Shown here: piece after piece, positions 33,427 to 45,700 of the stretch
Numbering within the stretch: position 1 is the first letter of the stretch
Layout: every line of letters starts with the position of its first letter
NCBI GenBank assembly: GCA_016098155.1
Contig: JAAAJB010000221.1
Location: forward strand, 1 to 46,141
Source of the DNA: Actinomortierella ambigua
Taxonomy: Eukaryota; Mortierellomycota; Mortierellomycetes; Mortierellales; Mortierellaceae
DNA length: 46,141 nt
Direction: 5' to 3'
Position numbers and translations under genes: made by a program
The notes under the pieces: model-generated
Databases searched by the model: none
What the model was told of the DNA's origin: nothing
Seen by the model: the letters and a program-made list of their open reading frames with translations, nothing else

Positions 33427-33699
33427 GCACTTGCCATTGCCTCTCCCAACTCCCTTGCAGCACTTGGCCGCCCAACCAGGCGCTATCATCACCAAGCCCT
33501 TCCGGCTCGAACGTAAGTATCTCTCCTTCCTCCTTCCTCCCCCCTCCCCTCCTCTCCCTCGAATCCTTTTAGGATGAGGATGTATCCAGTGTCGATATAT
33601 GCTTGCAATTTTTTTTTAATACTCACCATGGCTAATTTGCATTCCCTATTCATATAGTGGACCTCTACCTGACCGGACCACCAGCACCTTCTTCCTGAG
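29344..33699 (+). CDS. Very large arrestin-like protein with low-complexity insertions
   Basis: Exons 29344-29926, 30051-33512 and 33659-33699 give 1361 residues. Introns are GTAATG...AATAG and GTAAGT...TATAG, and the phases close. Arrestin-like strands are scattered. SLTIHIDTPHV through RVRFAANYDCKGKDIQIIYEARAEASW, then HTREDFGHQTWTLPL and YEKAFEVLLVPP, form the N-terminal half. YGIHARMRYTVRAILQRPF continues that half. YTGIWEVFQMPYCLTLPSETVHLGQKVPLRIRFGPF and GTLKLVEHIVLRKIDHIEV form the C-terminal half, and HTLQLILGFALEIP followed by FRLELDLYLTG closes it. Between them lie hundreds of residues of serine, threonine, asparagine and glutamine, and a DEDEDE tract. Alpha-arrestins bring ubiquitin ligases to membrane transporters, but I see no PPxY motif. 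An in-frame ATG at 29290 would add 18 residues. Confidence 0.78.
33384..33425 (+). repeat. (GACGAG)n coding microsatellite
   Basis: A hexanucleotide GACGAG tract encodes an alternating aspartate/glutamate stretch in the arrestin-like protein. Length changes would add or remove two residues at a time without a frameshift. Confidence 0.85.
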
Positions 33700-34130
33700 T
33701 GCGAGGAAAACCTTTTAAAGTAAAACAATACCCAGCATCATATCTCCCAAATTTCATTTTGCACTGCTTTTTTTTTATTGCTACACTGGCCACAAAGGCG
33801 AATTGTTAAAGATTGCGAATGGATCAACGGATCATGGGATGGTAATCGTCTTAAGCGCAGGATTTTTTTTTTCATCGGGTTTCGGCGACGTCTTAAAGAG
33901 CCCTTTCTAATTCGCCCTCAAGCGTGAGGCCTCGTGTACTGAGTCGATGTTGAGCTAGCGATCGGGAGGGGGGGTGACACTTGTCAGGTTTGCACTATTT
34001 CGCCCAGCGCCACTCTTCTTCCGTCTTTCTTCCTTGATGTATCTGATCCATGATTCTAGGCGCTCCTGTTCCTGCGATGAGATACGTACCTTTGGAAGCG
34101 GCGGATACAACAGACGAAGGGCGGTGATAC
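33700..34130. other. Spacer between convergent genes
   Basis: These 431 bases lie between the arrestin-like stop and the stop of the unknown coiled-coil gene. The left part is T-rich (3' UTR-like). On the minus strand, 33955-34100 reads as a charged, helix-like peptide (EQERLESWIRYIKEERRKK) in a third frame. It could be a leftover or an alternative last exon of the gene on the right, but it does not join in frame through the splice sites I can see. Confidence 0.45.
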
Positions 34131-36161
34131 TTACGAGCATGGTGGAGGTGACAGCTGGTGTCCAAGAGAGAGTGACGAGCCTCTTTCGTCGTCGTCGCCT
34201 GGGAAACCCCAATCCCTCACAGGCGAAGGGCTCCGTCGCCTCTTCACGCCATGGCGTACAGCCGAACGGGGGTGAAAGTTGGTGGAGAGGCTACCCGTGT
34301 TTTGGCACCATCTTTCCCACTTCTCCCTACCCTCGTGCCGGCCCATCTCTCCCTCCCTCTCCCCCACGTGACCATCGCTACGCGGTGGCCCTACCATCGA
34401 TGATGACGGACATTGGTCCATTGCCCTACCAGATGTCCTCAGTGGTGGCTGCGCGTGCAGCGGCAATGACTTACGGTTTCCTTTTGCATGTGCAGCACTG
34501 TAGGGCTCATTGTGTTGCAATGACTGAAGTCCCTCGTCCCGGCCATGCTGCTGCTCTGGCTCCACCGTGCACAATGGCAGTACTGGATTGTGCTCGTTCT
34601 CGGGGAGGTTGCACAGCAGGTTTCGGGAAGCATAGAGGTCAAAGTCATTCATATCCGAGCCTCTATCGATCATGCAACTGGGGGCAAGTGGCGGCGACGA
34701 CACCAATCCCGATGACCACATCGAAGATGATGGGTGCGACTGCGCCACCTGGGACGGCTCCTGGACCTCAGGAGTTGCTTCTCGCGATGAAAACACCTCT
34801 ACAATTTCGTGGCCCAACGACGACGATGACCGCTGGAGAGACGGGGACTCAAACATGCCTGATCCTTGCCATGCCTGATCATGCGGTGGGAGGTGGTCTG
34901 GCGATGTGGGTGTCAATGTTGGACGACTTGTGTCAAACGTGGCAGATCCCTCACGATCGCCCGCATCGTCCTTCTCCTCCTCCTCAACGGTATCCCGCTG
35001 CGTGACTACCGCAATACCTCCACGACGCCGGATCTTCTTGGAGGCATGGCCAAGATCCTCAGGAGTAGACATGCGTGTGGCCGATGGAATAGGCGAAAAG
35101 CCCTGCATGCTTGCGGTATTGAAAAGATGGGGTTGCGAAGCAGAGACTCCGTTGTCGCCCATACTCTCCGCAGCAGGATTCTGAGGCTGTGAGGAAGGCA
35201 TGTTGTCACAGGAGAAGGGTGCCAAAGCTGCTGTGTCGCTACCGCTGGTGCAGTGAGACACCGTGGCTGACATGATATTGTCATCCGGGTAGTGAGGCTC
35301 CGGAGCCGAGTAAGGGAACTGAGGTTCCGAGGTCGACGCGTAGTTGCCGTCGGGGGTCTGAGGTGCCAAGTCTGGCATATAGTTGTTGTTGGGAGAGTAA
35401 AGTGCCGAGGCTGAAATTTGAATGTATCTGGAGGAGAGAGGTGCCATGCCTGAGGCGTAACTTCCATAAGGAGAGCGAGATACCGTTGCCGACGCGTAGC
35501 TGCCATATGGCGAGGAGGATACCGTAACTGGTGCGTAATTGTCGCAGGAGGAGTGAGGCGCTAGGGCCAACACAAAGTTGTCGTCTCTACTGTTGGTGAG
35601 AGACGGAGCTGCTAATGAGGGCACATAGTGTTCCTCGACACTATCGGTAGTGGGCGAATGATGTGGCAAGACAGAGGCCTCATCCTCTTCTTCGACTTGC
35701 ACTTGAACTTCCTCCAGCATCTCTCCTTGCTTGATGCTATCGTCCTCAACAATATCGGTGTTGTCGCTTACGTTGACCTCGTCTTCTTCGACCTCTTCTT
35801 CGACCTCGTCTTCGTCGACCTCGTCTTCGTCGACCTCTTCTTCGCTCTCCTCCTCTTCGCTCTCCTCTTTTTCATGCACGTCATCTTGTGGGACCGCAGC
35901 CTTGGGTGGGGGAGGTGCTGTGACCGAGACGGCCGCCGCTGTGCAAGGAGCTGCTTGCAGCCATGATGACCACTGCGACAGCTGTCTCTCCAAAGCGTCG
36001 GTAATTTTGACCTGCTCCTCATACCGTTGCTCAGCTTGTGCGAGCAGGTGCGAGACACGCTCGACCTCGCGCTGGTGGCCGCTCGCTGCTTCTTGCAGGA
36101 GTCGAATCTGGGACTGAAGCCCTTGGACGACCGTCGCTTCGTCGCTGTCGTTCTTGCTCAT
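34131..36161 (-). CDS. Unknown coiled-coil, acidic, proline/serine-rich protein
   Basis: A single open exon on the minus strand gives 676 residues from the ATG at 36161. I recognise no family. Residues about 5-66 form a heptad-rich coiled coil (LQSQIRLLQEAA ... LLAQAEQRYEEQVKI ... LERQL). An extremely acidic stretch follows (EKEESEEEE ... VEEDEV). The middle has imperfect repeats around SPYGSYAS. Basic clusters KKIRRRGG and VKRRRSPSPVR look like nuclear signals, so a chromatin or transcription adaptor is possible, but this is a guess. An ATG at 36251 in the same frame would add 30 residues. Alternatively, a leader splice ending CACAACCCAG just upstream would make 36161 the first ATG. The stop codon overlaps a perfect GTAAGT donor, so a further small 3' exon cannot be excluded. 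Confidence 0.65.
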   Translation of the reverse strand: MSKNDSDEATVVQGLQSQIRLLQEAASGHQREVERVSHLLAQAEQRYEEQVKITDALERQLSQWSSWLQAAPCTAAAVSVTAPPPPKAAVPQDDVHEKEESEEEESEEEVDEDEVDEDEVEEEVEEDEVNVSDNTDIVEDDSIKQGEMLEEVQVQVEEEDEASVLPHHSPTTDSVEEHYVPSLAAPSLTNSRDDNFVLALAPHSSCDNYAPVTVSSSPYGSYASATVSRSPYGSYASGMAPLSSRYIQISASALYSPNNNYMPDLAPQTPDGNYASTSEPQFPYSAPEPHYPDDNIMSATVSHCTSGSDTAALAPFSCDNMPSSQPQNPAAESMGDNGVSASQPHLFNTASMQGFSPIPSATRMSTPEDLGHASKKIRRRGGIAVVTQRDTVEEEEKDDAGDREGSATFDTSRPTLTPTSPDHLPPHDQAWQGSGMFESPSLQRSSSSLGHEIVEVFSSREATPEVQEPSQVAQSHPSSSMWSSGLVSSPPLAPSCMIDRGSDMNDFDLYASRNLLCNLPENEHNPVLPLCTVEPEQQHGRDEGLQSLQHNEPYSAAHAKGNRKSLPLHAQPPLRTSGRAMDQCPSSSMVGPPRSDGHVGEREGEMGRHEGREKWERWCQNTGSLSTNFHPRSAVRHGVKRRRSPSPVRDWGFPGDDDERGSSLSLGHQLSPPPCS

Positions 36162-36718
36162 CGATGGCTCAACGCGGAGCTGGGTTGTGTTGTAAGTGTC
36201 CAAAGGACTATTTGTGTTACACCAACAATATAAACAATCAAAAAGGGTCATGAATGGTTAGGATGAAGTGCCCTGAAATTCATTGCCTCTCAGGGATGTT
36301 AATGATGTAGAGAGAGGAATACCTGAAGAAGCTCTGATGGGTTTGTGAGTTTGCCATGTTTATATCGTGTGAATGGAATGGGTGTACTGGGGAAATCGAA
36401 TGTGTAGTGGCAAAGAGCGAGAAGTGGCAAAGAGAAAGGGAAGTGGCTCGAGCGCGTTTGTTCTGTTCGGGGAATAAAAGGGACATTTGCCCGTCACTGG
36501 GTCAGGTGACCGAAGTCATAACCGCGTCTTATCATACCATGAGTGGAGCTATCCTTGGTTTCCCAGGTTTCCCATAGTTGGTAGCACTTTTTTTCAGTTT
36601 CATACAAGCCAAGCAACACTAAAATCCAAGATAGCATTTAAATGTATTCATGGAAAGAAAGAGCAAACGAAGAGGCATATTTATATATATTTTTTTGTAT
36701 TTTCGTGGCTTTCCCTTT
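36162..36718. other. Spacer between deubiquitinase and coiled-coil gene
   Basis: About 560 bases containing the 3' end of the deubiquitinase gene (AT-rich, about 36590-36718) and the promoter/leader of the coiled-coil gene. A minus-strand ATG at 36358 begins MANSQTHQSFFR and then meets a GTATTC donor. It could be an upstream first exon, but I could not join it in frame to the main exon. Confidence 0.4.
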
Positions 36719-39700
36719 TCAAGAGTCGTCCTCCTTCTCCCACGACATCATCCGTGCCCGTCTCTCATCCTCTTCCTCATCGTCCTCGTTGCCATCACCG
36801 TCGGCTGCGCTTCCTCCTCCTTCTTTATGATGATCTGGTCCAAGGTCAGAACCAATTTCCATCGCCTCCGTCTCCGTTCGAGGCTCATCACCTGCGGCGG
36901 TCATAGTATCTTCCATCGCTTCGCCACCCTGCTGCTGCTGCTGCTGCTGCTGCTGGATAGTGGGGCTCTCGCTACTCCTTCGAAGGGCCATCTGCGCCGT
37001 CGCTGTTGCTGCTGTGGTCGTCGTTGGTGTCAAGCAAGGCGGTGTAGGGCCACTACTGTTGAGAATCGGCACCACCAGCGCCCGCGCCTCAGCTGACAGT
37101 TGCTGCAGGTGGCTCAACACCGAAAACATCACTTGCTGCCATCGCGTCACTGCCACCTCGTCCATCGCCGTCGTCGAAGCCGCTGACAGTAAGCGCAACA
37201 CTTTGAGTGCCTATACATGAGGTAAAATCAGAAAAAAAAATTGCGAAAAAAAGTCAATAGAGGTTTTAAGAGTCGACACTGGATGGAATAGGGAGCGGGA
37301 CGGTGGTGCGATATATTTTTGGGCATTCTCCTTCCTTACCTTTGCAAGTCGTCGCGATTCATAGCGCACAATCGCCGCTCGTTTGTTCTGCATCGAGATC
37401 TGGGCCACGTCATCTTCATCCATCCTTTCTTGTTCTTCCTGCTGCTTGTCGGTACTCGCCTCGCCTACGTCGGACTCATCTCCTTTCTGCTGTACAATTT
37501 TTGTCAGTGCCTGCTGCGCCTGGTCCAAGGCCTGGTCCACAGCCGACACGAGTGCCTGACGATCAAGAGTCTCGACCGTAGCCCGTACCAGATCATCGCA
37601 TTGTATCAACAGCAACTCGTCGAGTCCTTTCAGCAACGGCTCTTCGTCTCTCGACTCGTCCTTCTCCTCGTTCTCGTCAACCTCATCTTCGTCTCCGTCT
37701 CCACCATCCTGCGCCTTCTGGTTCTTCTCCTTCTTCATCTTTTCGCCTCGACTGTCGAATCCCATCAACCGCTCCATCAGCAGCGTCACATAGGGGTTCT
37801 GCAACGCCAGCTGCATGTTGCCGTCTGTCTTTGCTAGCCTCGCCGCTTCGCACAGCACGCTCAGCATACTGGACTCTCCAATCGAAATTTGCTCCATCAA
37901 CACCAGGGCAGCTGAAAAAAAAAGAGAGAGATGATGGGGAGAAGGAGAAATTGGGATCTGTCAGAGTCCTTCAGCGTTCTCTCAGCAAGCACAAAATGAA
38001 TAGCATCATCACCCTCAACAATAAAAAAAACACTTACCGAGTTCGATCGACTTGCTGTTCAGCTCCTTGGTTCCATCTAGCTTGCAGGCATCCTTCACTA
38101 GAGCCCAGTAAGGTTCATACCACTGACGCAGCACCATCTCCAGCGCCATTTCGCTGACTTGGCTTTCCTCTTCCTCCTCCTGCTCGTTCTTCTCGTCCGT
38201 CTTCTTCATCTTGTCCTCCTTCCTTTTCATCATCTTCTCTCTTATAACCGCCGTCGGCACAAACATGCTCGGTCCTAGTCGCACAGGCGGGAAATTGATT
38301 CCGGGCGTGATCTCAGGACCGACCAACGCGCGTGACTGATAGAACGGCGACAACGTACCACCAAATAGCTCGTAGATCTGTGGCTCGCCATACATCCCGG
38401 CATCATACCGATTCCGCCACTCGACATGCGCCCCATCCAACGCCGCCACCACGGGAGCCGACTGTGATGGCGACCCGACCCGTACGATCTGGTGCAGGAT
38501 CGCCACTGATTGCTCGTACACCGTACGGTCAACGTTCCACATCAGGTTGCCTGTGAGGAGCATGACCGCGTCATCGAGGTTCTGCCAGTGGTCAAATGCC
38601 TCCGCAAAGTCTATTCGTAGAAAATAATAATAAAAATATGTTAGTGAGTAACCATCCAGCCCAATGGTCTCCGCCACTCACACATCACATATACCAACAT
38701 AGAAAAAAATTCAAACACGCGCGCTCTCGATGACATACATGGCTTGGAATGACATTCTGGGATCTTGATTAGGTAGTCATGCAAGACACCAAGCGCCTCG
38801 ACGGCATAAAACTCCTTGGGGTCCAGCACGTTGCCAGCCGAGTCTGCCTGCTTCATGATATCCGTGAGCCACATCAGGCCATTGTAGCGGTAGAAAAGCC
38901 GGCCCGACATCTCATTCCTGGCCGCAAACATGGCACGGGCCAACTGGACAAACGTCGACGCGAAATGTGGTGTCTGAATGTTCGGCACCGTCTTCCAGCA
39001 TTCCTCTCGGAACGACGGGAACTCGGTCAATGTAAATCGGAGCAACCTCGGCAGCACCTCGGGGCAATGCTCCTTGAACGAGCCCCAGATCATCGCCCCG
39101 ACGGCCCACTTGTAGTTGTTGCACTGCGCCCACTCCATATGGAACGGCACCGATACCTGACAGAACCGCCACACGAGATCGAAATAGATCGGCAACGTCT
39201 CCCAGTGGAACGACAGATTCCGCGGGTTTGACTGCAGACATACAAAGTAGTGCCGCAACAGCTGTCCGATCTGCTTAAACTGTGCAAGCTTCAGATTCCG
39301 CCCCGCGTCCTCGTTCATCAGCTTGCCCCACAGGATCATCATCTCCTTCTTGTCATAGTCCAGTGTCACGCGCCGCGCATCCACCTGCTGCAGACACTCA
39401 ATAAACGTCGGCCAGCATGGATTGAACCGTACCCGCTCCACATCGCTCACCACCATCTCTGATAGCAACTGGAAGTACTCTACAAACCGCCAGGCGCCCT
39501 CATCCTCATCCGGCGACGATGGCGACGTCGGTGACCGCTGCTGTTGCTGATGTTGGTAGTACGGCAGGATCGTGGGAATGATCCGCATGCATTCCAGCAG
39601 CTCGTGGAAATGGCGGCCCATCGCATCGGCCACCTGCGCCTCGGACCACTCTGGGTGGAACACCCGTTCCGAACCCAGCAGCTCCTTCAGGAACTGCTGC

Positions 39701-42700
39701 GTCTGCGCTCGCGTGTCCTGGTCCCCATGCATGACCAACATCTCCTGCACCCACGCGGCCTTGTTGGCGAGCAGCCAGTGCTGCACCCATCGTCCACACT
39801 GTCCAAAGTCACTGATCGCTCGCAAAAACTCGAGACAGTCATACGCAATCGCCGGCGACGATGACAGCGACAAAACCTTCACAGTCCGCTGCAAAATCAA
39901 CTCCGAGCGCACCTCGGTCTGCTCATCCTCGATCTGGATCAGCTCCTTGTACACCTGCAGCACCATCGGCACCTGCTCCTCGTTCGTGTGGTCCATGCAC
40001 GCTGATACATACTCCAGCACTCTCTGTCCCAGCGTACCGTGCGCTGACAGGTGCTGTGCAATCGTTGCCACAATCTCTGTCTCTGTCCGGTCCTGAATCA
40101 TCTTGGCAAAGAAGACGGGCGCCCGCTCTTTGCTCATTGCTGCCGCCGTCGTTGCCGGCGGCGTATAGATCATGGCGGCCAAATCAGCAGACGAAAAGAC
40201 CACACGGCCATCCGAGACGCTCGCGTCCATGTCGTTCAGTGGCGCGTTGTTGTTGTGGAGGTGGTGCTGACCTGCCACCACTGCCCCAGTCTCCTCTGGC
40301 GATGCGCTAGATGGGCCTGACGACGATGACCGGTTCGAGGTTGTAGACGATCGCCGCAGATGGCTTGCAGCTGCAGCTGCTGCGGCAGCAGCCGCCCTAG
40401 CGTTCATAGAAGCACCTGTAATCAAGTCCATCGACCGAATGACATCGCACGACAGCAAAAGCGCTTGGATCGTCAGCAGCACATAGTGGAACGACGGCTT
40501 GGAGAACTTGTCCATCATCTTCTTCTTCTTGGAGTCGTGTCGATCGTCCCCAATAAAGAACTCTAGCAGCTGAGTCAGCAGGCCCTGTTGGACCATCATA
40601 GCCCGCTCTTCTTGGCCGAGGAGAGCTACATTGTGCAACAGACTGAAATACTCATCAAACTGCTGCCAGTACTTCCTCGCCTCTCCGAGCAGTCCGCCCA
40701 GGGCCTCGACAAACCGATAGATGGCCGAGCCTTCCTCGCACACGGTGCGCGTCTCCACCATCGGCTCTGTTGCCGTCGTCGTCGTCGTCGGCGTCGGCGT
40801 CACCTCGTCTTCCCCCTTACCTCCCGCCTCGAGGGATGATGCTGAGGATGATGATGCCGAGGTAGAAGAAGGCGAGGACAACGGCGTCATGGCCTCACAA
40901 CCTGGCGAGCTCGAATCCACCTCCCGGAGCCCATACTGCCCAGGCTTGTTCCTGCGCAAGTGCCCCAGACACGTCAAGATCAGCTGTGAGACCTGCTGTC
41001 GGACATATGGCACTTTGCACGCCATCAAAGCATTCTCCAACAGGCGGCGGTCGCGCGTCAGCCACTCCATCAGCTCCAGACAACCCTGTGGGTCCTGTCC
41101 CATCAGCTCTCCCAAGAAGTTTGTCCACTGTCGGAGCTCCTTCTCTATCTCTCGTGCATGGATCAGCACCGAGAAGAAGAAATCCAGCCCGTACCGCAGC
41201 GACAACCGCTCCAGGTGCAGACGCTCCATAGGCACCAATGACTGCGCAAACTCGCGCGATGCGTGCTGCATCGGCATTGACATGGACGTCGGGGACGTCA
41301 ACGATGACAACACCCATTCGTCTCGATCCCCCGACGACGATGGCAGTGGCGGCGAGATCGTTGCTTGTGGCGGCGACAACTGGTGCATATGGAACAGATC
41401 CCATACAAACCTGTAGTACAGCGGATCAAACATCGCCACGTCCCTCAACAGCTTGGCATTCGCCTGTCGTACTCCTTCTAGGATATCCTGAGGAACCCGA
41501 GACTGGCTGCTCTGACTCCGCTTCTGCTCGTCTTCGGTGCCTTCCTGCCCTACCGTCGTGACTGCTGCTGTCGACATTGACGACAACGGCAGCGCCACTG
41601 CTGCTCGTTCGTAGAAGAGCATGTACGCGCTATAGCACTTGGGCACCGTCCGCGCTGGTGACTTGTGATGGTGGGGATGGTATGGTGACGACTCGGCTGG
41701 TAGATAGTCCATCCCTCCAAACGCCTTGCTCGGAATCTCGCTCGGGTCAAACTCTTCGACTGTCGAGTCGTTAAACTGCAACCACGACCCACCACGGTCC
41801 GCACCTGCACCGATCGGGTGGGCTGAACCACCAGAGGATCCAGCTACGCCACCTCTTCTTCCACCTCCCCCAGACCTAGGCGATCGATCTTTGATGAACG
41901 AGTAATAGTGGCCCGAATCTGCCGTTCCCGTGTGCACGAGCACGCCCACCAGATTGTACTCATACTTGCTTGGTTCCGTAGGAGTGGCCTCAACAGGCGT
42001 CACTGGCGCAGCTCCTCCTTCTTGCGCCTGCTCCTTGCGCGTGAGGTAGTCGAGTGTATACGGTTCCATATCGAGCACAGTTGGGAACTCAAAGCGATCG
42101 TTGATCTTGATCCGACTCATCGTATCCATGTCGTAGTCGAACCGCTTCAAGTGCAGCACCAGATTCTGGGGAAGCTCCTTGATGCACGCTCTATAGTACG
42201 AGGGCGCGATTTTTTTTTGAACAACGGAAATGGGTTAATATAGGAAACGGCGGGTTCTTTCGCAAATGTATCTTTGCCCCAATACTGGATTCTTTCTCTC
42301 TTCAGATCAATGGCTTACCTCTTGATGGCGTCGACGTGCTTGTCACAACCCGAGCACTTGTACTTGTTATCTGTCAAAAAAAAGTGACCAGTTAGTTTCA
42401 AGTCAAATGCATTGAAAAAAAAAACTCCAAGTAAATCAGTTTTTTTTTTTTTTTTTTTTTTTACCTCCATCAAGAATTTCGCCTTGCACATAGAGCTCCA
42501 GACTTTCCTCGACTGAGCGTTTGTTCTTGACCTCGCACTGGATGGAGAAGAAACTGTCTTCGCGCTCCGAGATATGCTCACAATCCTTCGACTTGATCTG
42601 CTGGACGAGCTTGCCACCATACACGCTCTTGAGCAGCTGTTCCTGGGGCGTGCCCTTGAGTTGGTTCTCGAGCCGATCAAACAGGATGCTAAAAAACTCG

Positions 42701-45700
42701 TCCACGTCCATCTGGATCGCCACATTGGTCGGATGCCCGTCCCAGTCCTTGTACGAGTAGCAAAACCCATACGCGTTGAACGATCGCCGGTGGCTCTCCT
42801 GTAGGTTGCCCATCATCACCTGCAACTGGTACAGTAGCGACTCGTACTTGTCATCATCCTCCTTCACCGACGTCGGCGCACTCAAGAGCCCTTCTCGGAA
42901 AGCTCGGTTCATGAAGAACTGTTGCAGCAGTGAGTTCATGTAGCATGTCGCGCCCAAATTCTGCAGCCCGACAAAACCACAGCTCGCTCGCATGATATCC
43001 TTTGGGTTGTATGCCCATTCGTCAGCCAGCGCGTCGTCTACATGAAATGGAGACGGAAAGAAATCATAGATTAGACTATTTGTGTTTTTTTTTGATATTG
43101 TCTTCTGCTCCATTGTACAAAAAAAAACCTTCCTCCTTCCCTCTCCCCCTCCCCTTCTGACCCTGTCCTTAGCTTACCAGATTCACGATGGAACTGATGG
43201 TGCAACTTGGACATGATGTGCTGGAGGATGGAAACCGATCCCGTGGCACACTCTTGCAAAAAGGCCAGCGCGGCCGTTCTCGAGGCAGTCGACTGGCATT
43301 GGGAGATGCGGGTCTCGGCCACCGCCGACGGGGACGCGCCCAAGCCTGGGCTATGCTCGTACGGGAAGAGGCACTTATCAAAGACACGATCTACTGCCCT
43401 GGCCGTGATAGTCTCCGTCTTGAGATCCTTTTCGGTTTCCAGCATCACCGTCGCCACTCGAAGCAGTCCAATCAGAACACTGTCCTCTTGTTCGGGTCGA
43501 CTCTGTGAAAAAAAAAAAGAAACAGAATTAAGATCAGAGCAGAGAGCAGCATCAGGTCAGTATTTCAGTACGGACCTAGGGGAACAATTCACCGGCACAA
43601 GGCGGAGATCTCAATTTAAAAAAAAAAGTTACCTCGATCGATCGATGGTCAAGGAGAAGTTGAACGATCTTTGTGTACAGCGACCGGTAAAACTCGGTGG
43701 TGGTCGTACCAGATACATTGCGCACAATACTGCCAAAGAACTCGAAAAATTCATTGCAGTTGGACGCATGCTCTTCTGGAATCGGTAACAACGACACCAG
43801 AACATCCAAGAAGAATATCCGTGGATCCGTTTCGGCGCCCATACTCATGTTCCTAGTAACACCCCCCCCCCCAATAGTTGAATAGCATTTTTCATTTGGT
43901 GTCAAGGTTCAATAGTGAACGCGTTCCTTCTTTCCTTTGTCATCATTTTCTTTCCGCACGGGTGAGCCCCCCCCCCACAAGCTTTGCTTACCTGGAGCAG
44001 AATTGAGAGCACATGTCCACAAACGCCTGCCGAATCTCGGGCGAGTAGCTCTGGACCAACGCCACTCGAACTAGAGCCGGGATGTCCTCCAGTTGCTGAA
44101 AGTCCTCCCACCCTTTAGGCCCCGAGCAAAAGGACGAGACAAGACTCGTTGCGTTAAGCACAATTGCTTGATCCTCTGAAATGGAGAGAGAGAGAAGACA
44201 ATCGAATTTGAGAAAGTATTAGAATATCTGTCATTACGCGGAGGAGCATGGATGCATAAAGAAAACAAATACATAAAGACATACCCCGCTCAAGACCTCC
44301 TTCGACCGAGGCCGACCGAAGGATCTCCTGGACAAGCTTCTTCAGCAACTCGGGTCCATGTCCCTCCAATGACACCGCGGACAACTCTGTCATCGCCGCC
44401 GCCGCCGCTGTCTGAGTCAGTCGCACCAGAACCTTGAGCATCAACCCTAGCGTCTTCTTCACTGTCTGTCCCGTCCGATGTGCGACCCCTAATCCGGAAT
44501 CAGACATGATCACTGACGTCAACGAGGCCAGCCCCCCACGTGCAATGAACCGCGCCGTCCAACTCTCTAATGGCTCTGGTTGGAGTTGTAGCAGCTGCTG
44601 ATGCCGCCGCTGCTGCTCATACGCCAGATCCTTCCGCACCAGCGCATTGATGATTTGCAAGGAATACAGCAGCATGAACGGTGACCGAGCTTCCAGGAAT
44701 GACGCCCAGTCCATCGGTTCCTCCAACGCCACCAAGTCCTGCAGTAGACGCGGACTCGTCGGTAGGCACACCACAATCTCCCACGCTTGAGAGGCGAACC
44801 GCTCTTCCAAGTGCAAACATTGTAGGATCCGGCTGTACACCTCCTCTTGGAGAAGAAGGTCTGTCGGTGACTCGGTCTAAAAGGCAGACATTCAACACAG
44901 AAAACGACAGTCGTTAACATCATCATATTCGTTTCGAGGGGTGGAGGGGGGGGCGAAAGGGATGAGGGGACAGGCAATATTCAAGCATTCAAGAACAAAA
45001 TGAAAAATGAAACAAGATCGTCGCCTTCTTACCATGGAATCCTCAGCAGTGTCCATGGACACCGACTGCTGGCGGAGAAGCTGAACCATAAAATGCTGTC
45101 CGTTTACAATACGCAAGTCCTCCAGGGTCTTGTTGTTGAGTTGGGCACTGATGTCTCTACCCATCGTGAATAACCGGATGGTATCGACGCTGGGGGCGTT
45201 GAGTTGCTGAGCCACTTGTCGCTTCAGGTTGAGCAGCGTTTCAGAGGGATGCACTGATAGAGCCAACGTAATGGTCTATACCAGAGGGAGAGAGAGAGAA
45301 AAAGAAAGAAGCCATAACACGCCATGTTTCGTCATACGCACTTAGTAAACTCATCGATCCCAAAGTTTGCTGGCAACCATTCCATGACCTCTATGAAAGA
45401 ATCACAAGGGGGGGGGGTTGTCTCTCCACGTACCGGTGATGATGTCGACACCTTTAGCATCAACATGTTATCCTCATCGAGTGCGCCATGAATCCGTGGC
45501 CAGCCGCCTTGGTCACGCGTCTGTGCATTGCACATCGCCAAGAAAGCCTTTAGGATGTTGATACAGCGCTCGAATCTCAGAGGTTGGTCGCTCTCCATGA
45601 GATTGTCTTCGCTGGACGCCCCAAGCTTGTCAGCTGCATCGAAGAGATGCTCAACACAGGTGCGGACCAAATCCTGACGGAAGCTGGGAAGCCCCTCCGG

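Noticed and set aside
32636..33475. Minus-strand open frame of 279 codons opposite the arrestin-like gene
   Set aside because: It is a shadow of low-complexity trinucleotide repeats and translates to valine/leucine strings with no domain.
36280..36358. Upstream first exon (MANSQTHQSFFR) for the coiled-coil gene
   Set aside because: Its GTATTC donor leaves a phase that runs into a stop when joined to the best acceptor before the main exon.
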